Below are positions 47,633 to 60,063 of a stretch of DNA of 64,000 nucleotides, piece by piece. Position 1 is the stretch's first letter. Every line of letters begins with the position of its first letter. Origin of the DNA: Cordia subcordata (taxonomy: Eukaryota > Streptophyta > Magnoliopsida > Boraginales > Cordiaceae); contig JAPTOF010000003.1 in NCBI GenBank assembly GCA_028554755.1, positions 3,886,501-3,950,500 of the forward strand. Direction: 5' to 3'. The position numbers and the translations under genes were made by a program. The notes beneath the pieces were generated by a model. It worked only from the letters and a program-made list of their open reading frames with translations. It was not told the DNA's origin and did not search any database.

Positions 47633-50096
47633 GAATATGTTTCGGTCTTCTTTTTGGTGAAATGTTTCATTATTCTAAGTATTGAATATATATCTTTCTT
47701 TTTATTTATTATTTATTCTTAGATAATAATTTAATTTTTTTATTTCTCTCATCATTATCTTATCTAATAAATTTTCTTTGATGTTTATCCTATAAAATTT
47801 GACATACTATAGTTAGAGCTAGTATAATATATAGATAGGTTTTTCTAATTTTTTTTTTAATATTTGTAATGGTAAATTTGTAATTTTTATGTTTACATTG
47901 GTAAAAATTATAATTTTATATTTTCGCTTTTTTTCTTTTTCCCTTCTCTAGCAAAATAATTTCTTCTTTTTTCTTCTTTTTTTATGTTAATCACCTTTTT
48001 TAACTTTTGTTTGGAGTAGAAATTGGTTTAAACACATTATTTATTATATATATATATATCTCAAAGTCAACGTATAAATAGATCTGTTCAAATACATTTT
48101 TTTAAAACCTTGTGCTAAATTAAGCTTTTGCTTTCTTGGACCCATTCGCTAAACAAAACTTTTTTCTTAAAACCGGAAGTCATATGTGCATATAGTTGAT
48201 CCTTAATAAACAGTTCCTCCAAAAGACAATTCATTTGTAACGAAGTCGCTATGATGTAATCCTGTGTTTAAAAAAAAAAAAAAAAAAAAGAAGTATCAGT
48301 TTCTTTTTTTGGACAATGAAAAGAAACAATCCAACTTTTAGATATAGTTGTAGTTTACAAAAAGAGGAAAGAATAAAGAAAAAGAGTTTCATAATGAATT
48401 ATATAATATGACAGAAGTGTGTGTCTCTCTATCTCTGTGTATGCATATTTATGTATATTATTATTTTTATAGCTCACCCGTCCAGGGCACGAGGTGAAAA
48501 GCTAGTGAATGTATATTGGAATCGGAGAGAGTTCATCTTAAGGCGGACTTTTTCTTTTTTTCTTCAATTATGATAAGAAAATACCTATTAAAAGGAAGAA
48601 AATGTATTACAAAAGAAAAAAAAAAGAATGAAATAATATTACATGTTGTTTCGATTAATTTTGCAACCCTCTTTTATGTATAAAACAATGGCCATTTACC
48701 TTTTCCGTATTTTGGTCAATTAATGAACATTAACTGATAATTAATTTCTTGAACAATCATAAATAACATAGTTGGCAACATAAACAACACACAGAAATAT
48801 TTCAACGGTCAATTTCTGACTATGAAATAAATTATCATTGATAAATTTTTATTTGTATTGAAATAAGAAATAAGACCGCCATAAAATTTGATTCAAATAG
48901 ATTAACCTAATTTTCATTATTGAGTGTGAGTTTTTAAATTTCTTTTTCTAAAATGATTTCATTTTTATTATAGGATAAAATAATTTTTCAGGAGAGATGT
49001 ATGATTTTAAGAATAGTTCTGTGTTAAAATTATGAATGAAATATAATAATTAAATTTTAAGAAGTGATCACCAAAATCGAGCATTAAGCTTGCTTTTTCT
49101 TGAGCGTATGGATGGTGTTTGATGTAATGTTTGTGGAAAATAGCATTGCTCTTTACTTGATGATGCCAAGTTTTTTCACTTTGACCAAAAGAAAAAGAAA
49201 AAAAATAAGGTGGAGATAAAGTAATTGGGGTAAGTTCCCAATACAGCTTGCAGCTTTTCTGAACCAATAAATGATGTTTTTCTCTAATTTTTTTCTGTAA
49301 TTAGGTAGACAAAACCCGCATGGAAAGCAGTCAACGATAGTCCTACAGCCACATAGCAAGCAAATAATAATGTTGCTTGACAAATGTCACTTGAATGGAG
49401 CTCTAATTTTGGGCGTGAAAGTGTTAGTGCAATGGTTGTTGTTTTATATATAATGTAGATAGATATAGATATATAGATTAGCATATCAATAAGAGCATCT
49501 AAACATTTTTTTTTTAATTGGAGGTAATCAAACTGTCTGTGATAAAGTCATTTCCTATTTAAGTGAAAGTTTTGCTTTGATAATTTTAATAAAGAAAAAA
49601 ACTAGTTATAAATTACTATAGTGATATAAACTATAAACTTCTTCTAACTATGGTTCAACAAAAATATCTACACTCCAATGTATAAACTATATCAATCTAT
49701 GAACTAAAAATAAGCTATTATTGATTCTAAATATTGGTTAATTTTTTATATTAAACTGCTATATTAGATAAGTGTTTTGAATTGTGATAACTAGGTGCAT
49801 TAAGTACCTTAAATGATCTATAACGGAGAATTAAAGATTATATCCATATATCACAAAATGTATATTGTAATTGATTAGTACAATTGAAAACAATGATAGT
49901 TAACATTATGAGCCTATTTCTAATTCATTTTCTTTTATCTCGACTCAATTATTTTAATTAATTCAACAAAAAAATTAAAAAAAGAAGTTGAGCCAATGAC
50001 ACCATATACTTAAATTAAAAACTTTTTCAACTAATTAAGAAGTTTCATACACATTTTAAAGAATTAGAAACGCATATTAAATTTAAAAAAAAAAAA
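47633..50096. other. AT-rich intergenic region
   Basis: About 2.5 kb with homopolymer runs and short TA repeats. No coding region, RNA gene or clear mobile element was recognised. Confidence 0.6.
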
Positions 50097-51374
50097 AAGA
50101 AGAAGAAGTTATTGAGGCTCGGGTGCCCGGGCGCCCCTAGGTCCCCCTGGCCACCACCCTTGTGAACGGAGAGCTATGAATATGATGTGAATATCACCAT
50201 AAGAAGAAGGCAATTTGTGGTTGGTTTTGGCTGTGCAAGTTGTTTGTATGCACAAAAGAGAGAATGCGACAGTAATGAATTTATTCATGTAAAAATCCAT
50301 TCATCTTTCTACAGATCTCCCCTCATCGAATAAGAGTAACATTATCTTCTTCTTTTTTTTTTTTTTTATCCACCATTCCAGTTAAAGAAAAAAGGAAAAA
50401 GGAAAAATGATATCCAGTAGAAAAGAAAAAAAAAAAAGAAAAATGGACTCCACATGGATAATGCCGTATACTTTCCGAGTCAAGACGTTACCAAGAAAAA
50501 AAGAAGGGCGCTTAAACTCAACAGGCATTTTTCATTCAAGACTTCACTATGGCGACCTGACTCGTGAACAGTACGTCAAACCTTGTAATAAAAGCAAACC
50601 TAAATAGAAAACTTCATTATTTTCTGATTTTGGGTCCCACATAAATGTCGACTTAACAGTGAATTTTGAGCCAAATGGTGCGAACGAACAAAAATTTTAT
50701 AAGTCGAGTAGCGAAATTCCTAAACTATGTTTGAATAAATAAAAAATAAAGAAGTTATTGAGGCTTGGCGGGCCGGGTGCCCCTTGGTCCCCCTGGCCAC
50801 CACCCTTGTGAACGCAGAGCTATGAATATGATGTGAATATCACCATAAGAAGAAGGCAATTTTTGGTTGGTCTTGGCTATGCAAGTTGTCTGTATGCACG
50901 AAAGAGAGAGTGCGACAGTTATGAATTTATTCATGTAAAAATCCATTCATCTTTCCCAGATCTCCCCTCATCTAACAAGAGTAACATTATCTTCTTCTTT
51001 TTTTCTTATCCATCATTCCAGTTGAAGAAAAAAGGAAAAAGGAAAAATGATATCCAGTAGAAAAGAAAAAAAAAAGGAAAAAAAGGACTCCACACGGCAT
51101 TATCCGTATACTTTCCGAGTCAAGATGTTACCAAGAAGGAAAGAAAAGCACTTGAACTCGACAGGCCTTTTTCATTCAAGACTTCGCTACGGCGACTTGA
51201 TTCGTTAATAGTACGTCCTATAATAAAAGCAAACCTAAATAAAAAACTTCATTATTTTCTGATTTTGGGTCCCACATAAATGTCGACTTAAAAGTGAATT
51301 TTGAGCCAAATGGTGCGAACGAACAAAAATTTTAAAAGTCGAGCAGCGAAATTCCTAAACTATGTTTGACTAAA
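50097..51374 (-). pseudogene. Tandem pair of A-type exon-1 scraps
   Basis: Two tandem units (about 50097-50747 and 50748-51374) with high similarity. Each carries, on the minus strand, the A-type signal peptide and the first residues of GUB_WAK_bind (A-K-T-N-H-K-L-P-S-S-Y-G-D-I-H), where both cysteines of the C-P-S-S-C-G motif are lost. The exon then breaks off into GC-rich sequence (GGCCAGGGGGACC and related). Upstream flank is duplicated with it. The pair is a fossil of a lost A-type gene that duplicated after truncation. Confidence 0.8.
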
Positions 51375-52140
51375 AAAAAAAATCCTAAACTATGAAATGT
51401 CTACATTTTTTCTTTTTCTTTTTTTTTTATTGACGACTGAAAGTTTTATACGCAAAAACAATTGCTCAAATACATATACTCCTTAATTTTTGTGTACCCT
51501 CCCCATTATTGGCTTTTGGTTGGCCATCCGTATCTTTCTTTCTAAGTCCAAGCAAATAGGAACTAAAAACCCATGGGAAAAAAATGAATAGAATGTTTAT
51601 GGAAATTTATTCTTTTTCTTGTATAATAAAAGCCACAGTGGAATATGTCATTTATTTCATGTTCTTGTTAAAATATTTTCACATGCTGCAATGGAACAAA
51701 AATTAATTTAATTGATTAAAATATGCTTATTCTTTGATGTGAAGAATCGCTGAAGTTCCATCGTAAAAACTAATTTCCTTATAATTCTTCACATAATATC
51801 AGAGCTAGGTTATTGGTTTAGTCTTCACGTTGCACATATCTCCATATATAGAGGTGTTCATTGGAAATTATCCAGTCCAAAATAGAATATTACTATTTTT
51901 CCAAAATCATTTTGGAGAAAAGATTTTTCATCAATTTTTGCACAATTCCCCAATGGGGAATACAATTCGAATAATGAGAAATTGAACAAAACTCTTTGGA
52001 GAATGGAGATCTCTAATTTAAGAAAATACTACAAAGGTAAACATACACTAAACACACTCGCGAAAATTCAATTGTTTATGTTTTTTCTAGAAAAAATTTT
52101 CCACGATTCAATTGTCACAATAAAAATCTAAGCTCTGACG
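51375..52140. other. Intergenic
   Basis: AT-rich. The part around 51,505-51,560 resembles the upstream region of B1 (about 7,010-7,060). No gene. Confidence 0.5.
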
Positions 52141-52258
52141 TCACAGGCCAAGGGCCATAAGCGGGCCCTTGGGACCCCGCTCCCAGCCGCTAGCACCCTG
52201 AGACCCAGCCCGGGCCCCCAAGTCTCGGCCTGGGGCGCGGGCCTCCGGGACTAGGGAC
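52141..52258. other. GC-rich island of unknown origin
   Basis: About 118 bp, mostly G and C, in strongly AT-rich surroundings, joined directly to a B-type kinase tail. It includes the inverted repeat CCAAGGGCC-ATAAGCG-GGCCCTTGG (about 52148-52172) and several GGGCC/GGCCC words. No protein or RNA family recognised. Confidence 0.75.
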
Positions 52259-52260
52259 GC

Positions 52261-52375
52261 ACAATGCCACCAAATCCTTTTGCCCCAACGATATCACGAG
52301 TAACAAATGGAAATGCAAAGAGAAGTATATTCTACAATACTCTTGAAATTATTTCTGAATGAGACTGAAAGTTAT
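52261..52375 (+). pseudogene. B-type kinase C-terminal scrap
   Basis: The last codons of a B-type kinase (T-M-P-P-N-P-F-A) plus its 3' flank, matching 9,650-9,760 and 59,958-60,065. The final codons carry a premature TGA. All upstream exons are missing and are replaced by the GC-rich island. Confidence 0.85.
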
Positions 52376-53273
52376 AATATTTTTAGTTGTAATTTTTTTC
52401 TCTGTCCTATATCTTACGACAAAGTTGGACTTTTGTACTCCGATCAGTGGTCTAAAAAATGTTGTACTTGACTTGTATAATTATTAAGCAACACTTGTTA
52501 AGCGTTACGAAACTAAACAAACTAAGACCTACGAAAATGAGGATAGGCTCTAAAGCAATATTTGATATGATTTGTGTGATATATTTCACTTTAACGTGAA
52601 AAAGATACCCAGAATTTTAGTAAACAAGGCAAGAATAGTCTCTTCGCTAATAGTGATTGATGGGTGGCTATCCTAGTCATTGTTTGGAAAGTTCAAAGTT
52701 CAAGTCAATCAAAAGTAAACTATGAAATGTCAATGAACTTCCACTCCCATGAGAAAAGGAATCTAAATTTTTAATTTTTACATATTGTTTTAGTCTTTTA
52801 ATTTTTAAACTTTTAATTTCTATAATTTTTAATTTTGTGTTTTTATTTTTTATCTTTTTATTTTACAAAGTGAAAATAAACAAATTATGTTATAAGTCTA
52901 AATGAGGGTATTGTGGTAAAAAAAGTATAGTAAATTTTACATTTGACATCTATATATACAAGAAAGAAGAGTGTAATGCACTCTCTATTAATTTAGACAA
53001 AAAAATTATCATTAGAGTTTATGTACCACTTTTAAAAAATAGAGAGATATAATATGGTACATTTTAAACAAAAAAGAATAATTAATTATTTACGCAAACT
53101 AAGATAATACCTAATAAATAAGGAAAAGGTCTCATCTCTAGTAGTGGAAGAACTTTCAAAATGAGAGAGACAAGTGTAACACGTCACTATTCATAAGTTG
53201 GATTGGTGCGCAAGAGGATGATCCTTCTTCACTTGTATTAAGCGGATACAAGTTTGTCATATTTTCTACAAAA
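52376..53273. other. B-type flanks, non-coding
   Basis: The 3' flank of the dead B-type tail runs into the upstream region of the next B-type start, with similarity to 19,970-20,400. No gene. Confidence 0.55.
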
Positions 53274-53600
53274 TGACAATCTACCTCATCAACTTCTTGC
53301 ATCTTTCGTGTTTCGCTAGTCGTCTCTACACAATTTATGTAATTCACCTTTTAATTACAAGACTTTAATTGCATTCCCTTTCTACTTTTACTAAATTGAT
53401 TGTCAGAAAATTAGATAATTATATTTTAGATATAAAATATATAGTAATGGTAGATGCACTTTTAGGATAAAGAATCTTAGCTACAGGATATAGCTTCCAT
53501 CAGTATTGCCAGCACTTTATTATCGTTACTCATTAGAGAACCTAATTTAAAATGTTTCATTTCAGTGTATCTAAAAAAAGACAATTTCACAATTACCCAA
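53274..53600 (+). pseudogene. B-type gene start, collapsed
   Basis: ATG at 53274 opens a copy of the B-type signal peptide (M-T-I-Y-L-I-N-F) and then loses similarity. At about 53,480-53,600 it picks up the intron-1 sequence known from 8,370-8,460 of B1. The ectodomain and kinase are deleted. With the tail at 52.3 kb it shows that at least one more B-type gene once stood here. Confidence 0.75.
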
Positions 53601-54084
53601 TTCCTGCATCTAAAATGAAGGCTGATGAGCGAGTTAAGCATGGTTAGTCTGAGATTGCTTAAAAGGGCTCAGGTTTGGAAATCCTAACTTCGTTAATTTC
53701 GCTTTCGCTAGAAACTTCGTATTTCTCACAACTGCTATGCATATTCAAACTTTTTCAAGACCACGACCGAAATTTCTCTTGCCTCAAGAAAGCATCATAA
53801 TTCTTGATTAAGAAACACAATTTTTTAACTGGAGGAGGACAAGTTGGTGAAGTGCCATGCAGTTCCCATTTTAGATTACCATTATATATATATATATATA
53901 TGGTAGTAAACAGTTGCTCTAATTCTCAGGTTGCACATGTTGAATAATTTAACAAGAAAGCATAATATGATTACATTTTCAAAACAACATATATGGGACA
54001 TATAAAAGCTGAGTTGCAAGAGACTCCAATCACTATTTCAAGCTTATACAGACTCGCAATATAACATGGTTACGCTTTGAAACT

Positions 54085-56657
54085 TCATACTCTTAGCTTT
54101 GATCCTAAATCACCCGACAAGAGTGGCTGCTCATTATCATTTGCGCGCATTTCATGATCCTCAACTGGTAATTCTTCTGGATAAAGAAAAGGTTTGGGAG
54201 GTATTTGCAAATGTTCATCACCTCCTTCAAGCATCTCAATAATTTTGTTCATAGAAGGACGATCAACAGGCTTCATCTGTATACACCATAAAGCAACTAA
54301 AATCATTGTCTTTACCATTTTCCTTTCTTCTCCCGATATATCTCCCACGCCTATATCTTTTCCTTCATTGAATTGGTCATACACCCAAGAAGGGAAGTAA
54401 ATTTGGCTGAGGTTTTCTACAAATGGATTCAAATTTTTTCTCCTCCCTGCCATTTCCATCAATAGCATACCGTAACTATAAACATCAGCTTTATACGAGA
54501 CTCTTCCAATATTTTTGTAGAACAACTCTGGAGCCATATAACCCATTGTTCCTCTTGCCGCAGTCAGTGATACAATACTATCTTCTACCGAATACAATTT
54601 TGCAAGCCCAAAGTCAGATATTTTCGGAGTGAAATTCTGATCAAGAAGGATGTTGTGGGGCTTGATATCAAAATGTAATATCTGCACATCACATCCCCGA
54701 TGTAGATAGTCAACTCCACGGGCTACACCCAGAGAAATCTCAAACATTTTTTCATAGCTCAGAGAGAGAGTCCTTTCTTCTTGCAAGAATATGTATCTCT
54801 CTAGAGAGCCATTAGGCATATACTCATATATCAATGCACGTTTTGAGCCATCAACACAAAAGCCAATGAGTTGCACCACATTTACATGGTGAATCCTTCC
54901 AATTGTGGCAACTTCGTTGATGAATTCTTGGCCACTAGCCTTGGATTTTTTCATCATTTTCACTGCAACAAAAAGGCCACTTCTAAGCTTGCCTTTAAAT
55001 ACAGATCCATATCCTCCTTCACCCAATTTGTCTCTGAAATTTTTGGTCATCTTCCTTATATCTGTGTACCTGTACCTAATTGGCATAAGGTTCTTCTGAG
55101 CTTGTAGAAAATCTTCAATGGTGTCATCATTTGATAAGTGCTGCCTTCTATACTTACAGACTACTAGTATCAAAAGACATAAGAGTCCACAAAGGAATCT
55201 TGCTGAGAGAATTAACCCTGTAATAAAAATAACAAAGAAGGGGAAAAAAAAATGAAACAGGCCACTCAGTGGACAAAGAAGATACGAAGTTGCGAAAGGT
55301 AAACAACTTTTGGAAGCTAATAGGAAACTAGTGATACATGCATGATACGAGGGATCATTTTAATCATCCCCAATATTGCAACTTCCTAATGAATATTTGG
55401 ATATCTTACCGGTGAGTTTTGCTAGAAATTCACGAGAATCTGTCGGAAATTACCAAAAAAAAAAAAAAAAAAGTTAAGAGAGAAACTTTGGTGTTCCTGG
55501 AAATGAATTAAAATTAGGCAGAAAACTCACCCTCAAAACTATATTGCAGCCCTGCAAGGTCCAAAGGAAATGATATTCAGCAGTGTTGGAGTTGGATTAT
55601 AGAGTTTCATAATTGTACTTGAGAAGATATGCAAAGAACATTAGGCAGATGACTCACCACTCCAAAACTCCCGTAGACCTGCGAAGTCCAAAAATAATCG
55701 TAATTAGTGGTAATTGGCATCTCAAGTTGAAGAAGAAATGAATGAGAAAATGGAGTACATACACTTGTGCGAGAAACTGAGAGTCTTCGGACTGAGGAGA
55801 GAACAGCCATAATTGCATTTGACAACATTGTCGCTGGAGTCCACGTAACAATTTCCGCTTCTTACTTCACATTTTCTGCAGTAGGCACGATACCACGGAA
55901 GCGAAAATCCAATAGCCAGTGAATCGAGTATGCTTGAAAAAAACCACGGAGATGAATGTCCAACACGTTGCGAATCAAGAATGCTGTCTATAGGCCCTTC
56001 TGGGAAAGCAGAAGGATGCTCAATTGGCCCTGATGAATCATTCAACCTCGTTACCCAAGCCACCATGTTCATCTTACAGGAGTCCTCCAGATCTCCTACA
56101 GAAAGAGCTCCGAGTACAATATAGGAATACTCTCCAAACGAAGGCGAAGAAGTGTTGGACAAAGTATTTTTCGTATTGCAATGGGCAGCATCAACATACA
56201 AAGGAGATTCTACGTGTCTCAGACAGCTAATAAACAGTACAGCACTGTTCAGCCTGGAGAGGGGGTAATTGTCAAAATCATAGTCCGATGTATCTCTATA
56301 GGGTCTTGGGATATCATGAGTAGTCAAAGAATAAAATGAAGGAGAAGGACATTGGTTTTTTCTTATACTAGGATCAAGTATTCGTATTGTATAAGTCTGG
56401 TAGTTAATAGACTGCACGTAGTATTTCCGGGAATATAGATATAGTACGGTTTGGTTGTTCTCACATTCGAGTTCATAGCTGGAATGGCCACAGTTTTCAG
56501 GGTCAGTTTTCAAGCGGAAGGGAAAGCTGATGTTTCGGGTTTGGCCACAAGAGGAAGGCTGGCAATTGTGGTTGGTCTTGGCTTCGCAATAAGTTGTGAC
56601 ACACAGAAGAATGATCAGAACAAGAGCGACGAAGCTAAAGCTTACTGATCTCGACAT
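54085..56657 (-). CDS. LRK10L: LRK10L-type receptor kinase A3
   Basis: Intact minus-strand A-type receptor kinase. Model: exons 56657-55763, 55678-55658, 55551-55531, 55439-55410 and 55217-54085, all phase 1, 699 residues. I chose the ATG at 56657 because it sits at the conserved I-M-S-R position of A1, although the frame stays open to 56798. Signal peptide, GUB_WAK_bind (C-Q-P-S-S-C-G, F-P-F-R-L, E-N-C-G), two duplicated 21-bp micro-exons, membrane helix, non-RD kinase ([24 protein letters not shown]). The ectodomain has an extra copy of the S-I-L-D...S-P-W motif (about 55,905-56,000) absent from A1. Only 0.69 kb separates it from divergent B2. The C-terminus differs from A1 after Q-P-L-L. 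Confidence 0.88.
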
Positions 56658-57348
56658 GATAGCCAGACTGCCTCTGTGAACAATATCATCTGATGAATTA
56701 TGATATCGATCAGTAACTATATGGTTCGAGTGTAGCGACGAAAACAGAAAATTGAGCAGCCATTCAAGACTTTCTCCTCTATTAAATTGCTGTACCAAAA
56801 GCGACGTGAAAGACTTCTAAACAGACCCCGCAGAATAGTGAACTTAGACAGATCGAAATTAATGCGTGAAAGAGAAATCCTTGGTCCACCATTGGAAATG
56901 AAGTGAGAAAGCTAGTTGAAGAAACCAACAAAAAAATCTTTAAAATTAGAGAAAATTCCACAAATGGTCCTTATATATATATATCATTTTGGTCCCTAAT
57001 GACCATATAATACGGTGCAGGCAACATGATAGATTGCCGTGTGGACATTTGATATGGTTCATGAAAAGTCAAGTCAAAAAGTAAACTATGGAAGATGAAT
57101 GGGGATGAGGATTGACCCTCAAGTCCACTATTGAGTTGATTTGTCAAGCTTCACGTACCGAACACGATACGCACAAAATTACAGAAAGCAAATTATTTAC
57201 ATTGCTTCCATTCAAAATTTAAATGCACCACGTGCTGACATGGGTCGATAACTAGTGAATAATATGGGAAAACTTTTAAAACCTTGTTATAACATGGTGT
57301 TATGAATAACCCAACCTTAAAGAACTCTTCTCTTTTACCTTTGAGAAA
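56658..57348. promoter_or_regulatory. Bidirectional promoter of A3 and B2
   Basis: A compact 691-bp divergent promoter. It holds two overlapping W-box cores on the minus strand (AGTCAAGTCAA, 57067-57077) and TTGACC at 57112-57117. W-boxes are WRKY sites typical of defence genes. Function is inferred. Confidence 0.5.
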
Positions 57349-60063
57349 ATGCGAATCTATCTCGTCAACTTCATCTTTCTTTTAGTCTCTGCAGAATTTG
57401 GTTCAGGCCAGTATGATTGTACAGTAGAGAGGTGCAAGAAACATGGCCCGGAAATTCGGTTCCCCTTTCGACTGAAAGGTCGCCAATCAGAGCACTGTGG
57501 CTACCCTGGGTTTGAGCTTTACTGTTCTCAGAGCCATGAGACTGTGTTGGACCTTCCATTTCCCATGAAGTCGTCCATCAATGAGACCGAGCTACCATAT
57601 TCAGTAAAGTTTATCGTCAAAGAGATTGATTACAGGTATCAGTTAATAACTTTATCCAAGGTGAATGGCTGCCTTGCAAGACTGCTTCCTCGCCTGAACT
57701 TATCTGCATCTCCCCTCCTATCGTCTCTCGGTTATTCAGTCTATGTCCTTTTTAATTGTTCCACACCAAAGACAGCTGATTATTTGCATCCCATACCCTG
57801 CCTTAGCAGTTCCAGTTACAGTGTATATGCAGTTAGTGGAGGTTATTCCCTGGCAGAAATAATTTCTGTATCCTGCAGGAAGATGTTCAACATTTCGTCA
57901 ATTGCTTATAAGCTATATTACAGTACAGACGATCCTATTACATTGTATTTGTACATGCCGGCTTGTGAAGGCTGTGAAATGGAAGGCAAATACTGCAGGT
58001 TGAAGAATAAGAGCAGTAGCATAGATGATACTGAATGTATTCCCAAAGAACTAGCTCCAGGTATAGTAGAATCATCTTTTCCCGCAAAAGTATGCTCTGC
58101 TGTATTACTAATTTTCTGCTGTTCGTTCAAAATCTTGATTTTCCACTTTTCCTTCCATCCCAGGAAAATAAAAACAGAAACAATTCCATTACTTGACCCC
58201 AATAAGTTTTAAGATGGAATCTCGGTTAAATTAGCGCGGTATTGTAGTTGAGCCCTTGGTCCAGTCATTTCTATCCATGTGCGAGTCGTACTCATCCACA
58301 TGTGAAATCAGATCAGATCACACGCCTAGTGGACTTCATCAGAAAGATTAACAAGTAAATTAGGACCTTGAATATGCTTTACAGTAAATGTTTGTTAGGT
58401 GCAAATTTAAGGATAGCTGCCCTCTGTATGCCCAGACCGCAAGGGACCTAATTTTAGATGTTCAATTTCACGGATAAAGATGTAAAGGCTTAGAAATTCA
58501 TGAATGCAACTGATATTTCCTCACTATAATTCATTCGAAGTTCGCAAAAATGTACTAAATTTTTGTTATCTTTTACAGGTGCCTCGAAGAAAAAAATTAT
58601 TGAAGGTAAAGTTACATACCACATTCCTATTGTCTGTAGATATAGATGGATCATTTCTAATTCAGTATGGTTTATAAACTGCAGGAGTAGTAACTTAACC
58701 ATTAGGGACCAAATTTTAGGAGTTCATTTCATGGTAGAGATGTAAAGGTTTAGAAATTCATGAATGCAACTGATATTTCTTAAAAAATAAAATAAAATAA
58801 AAATCTTTGGAAGCTCACAGAATGAACTAATTAAACTTCTGTTATCTTTTACAGGTGCCACGAAGAAAAAAATAATTGAAGGTAAAACTGTCTTGCGCAT
58901 TTCAATTTTCTGTATAAATAGATGGATCATTTCTTGTTCAGTATGGTTCATAAACCGCAGGAATAGGAACAGGTTTGTCTGGGCTGGGGCTAGTCCTTTT
59001 TGGGCTTTATTGCATTTGTACCTTCAAGAAAAAGAAAGAGGATCAACGAAAAATAGAACTATTTTTGGAGGATTATGAAGCCCTGCGCCCTACAAGATAC
59101 ACTTACGCAGATTTAAAGAAGATCACGGATCAATTTAAGGAAAAACTAGGACAAGGAGGTTATGGAACTGTGTACAAAGGAAAGCTTTCAAATGATGTCC
59201 TTGTTGCTGTCAAGGTACTCAATAATTTTGAAGGAGAAGGAGAAGAGTTCATCAATGAGGTGGGTACAATTGGTAGAATACACCATATTAATGTGGTTCG
59301 CTTAGTTGGATATTGTGCAGACGGATGTAGGCGAGGTCTTGTATACGAGTTCCTACCAAATGAGTCACTAGAAAAATTTATATCATCGGGAAATCAGAGC
59401 CGCTCACTAGGATGGGAGAAGCTGCAACAAATTGCTGTTGGCATAGCCAAAGGACTTGATTATCTTCACCAAGGCTGCAACCAACGAATCCTTCACTTCG
59501 ACATTAAACCTCACAACATCTTGCTTGACCAAAATTTCAATCCAAAAGTTGCTGATTTTGGTCTGGCCAAGTTGTGCTCAAAGGAACAAAGTATGGTTTC
59601 AATGACCGCTGCACGAGGAACAATAGGTTACATTGCACCAGAAGTGTTTTCCAGGAACTATGGAAATGTATCTTATAAAGCAGATATTTATAGTTTTGGC
59701 ATGTTGCTGCTTGATATGGTTGGAGGAAGGAAGAATTTTCATGCTGCAGCGAAGGACAACAGTGAAGTATACTATCCAGAATGGATGTACAATCAGCTGG
59801 AGAAAGGAGAAGAAATAGCAATCCAAATTGACAAAGAAGAAGACAATAAGATATCCAAGAAACTAGCTGTTGTGGGACTTTGGTGCATTCAGTGGTATCC
59901 AGCAGATCGGCCTTCCATGAAAGTGGTAATTCAAATGATAGAAGGAGATGACATTCCCACAATGCCGCCAAATCCTTTTGCCTCAACGAAATCATCAACA
60001 ATAAATGCAAGACCAAGAAGTACATTCTACAATACGCTTGAAAGCATTTCTGAAGGAGACTAA
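57349..60063 (+). CDS. LRK10L: LRK10L-type receptor kinase B2
   Basis: Intact B-type receptor kinase, close paralogue of B1. Exons 57349-58060, 58579-58605, 58855-58881 and 58961-60063 (622 residues if both micro-exons are used). Ectodomain with signal peptide, GUB_WAK_bind and a C-terminal C-x2-C cluster (CEGCEMEGKYC); membrane helix near LSGLGLVLFGLYCICTF; non-RD kinase with [20 protein letters not shown] and APE. Unlike B1, the micro-exon and its flanks are tandemly duplicated (about 58,440-58,690 and 58,691-58,960), giving two near-identical 27-bp exons (ASKKKIIE and ATKKKIIE). They may be used together or as alternatives. The duplicated block also left a dead acceptor near 58,684. Confidence 0.88.
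58440..58960 (+). repeat. Tandem duplication carrying a micro-exon
   Basis: Two copies of about 250-270 bp within B2, each with an acceptor TTTTACAG, a 27-bp exon and a donor GGTAAA. B1 has one copy at 8,407-8,650. Confidence 0.85.
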
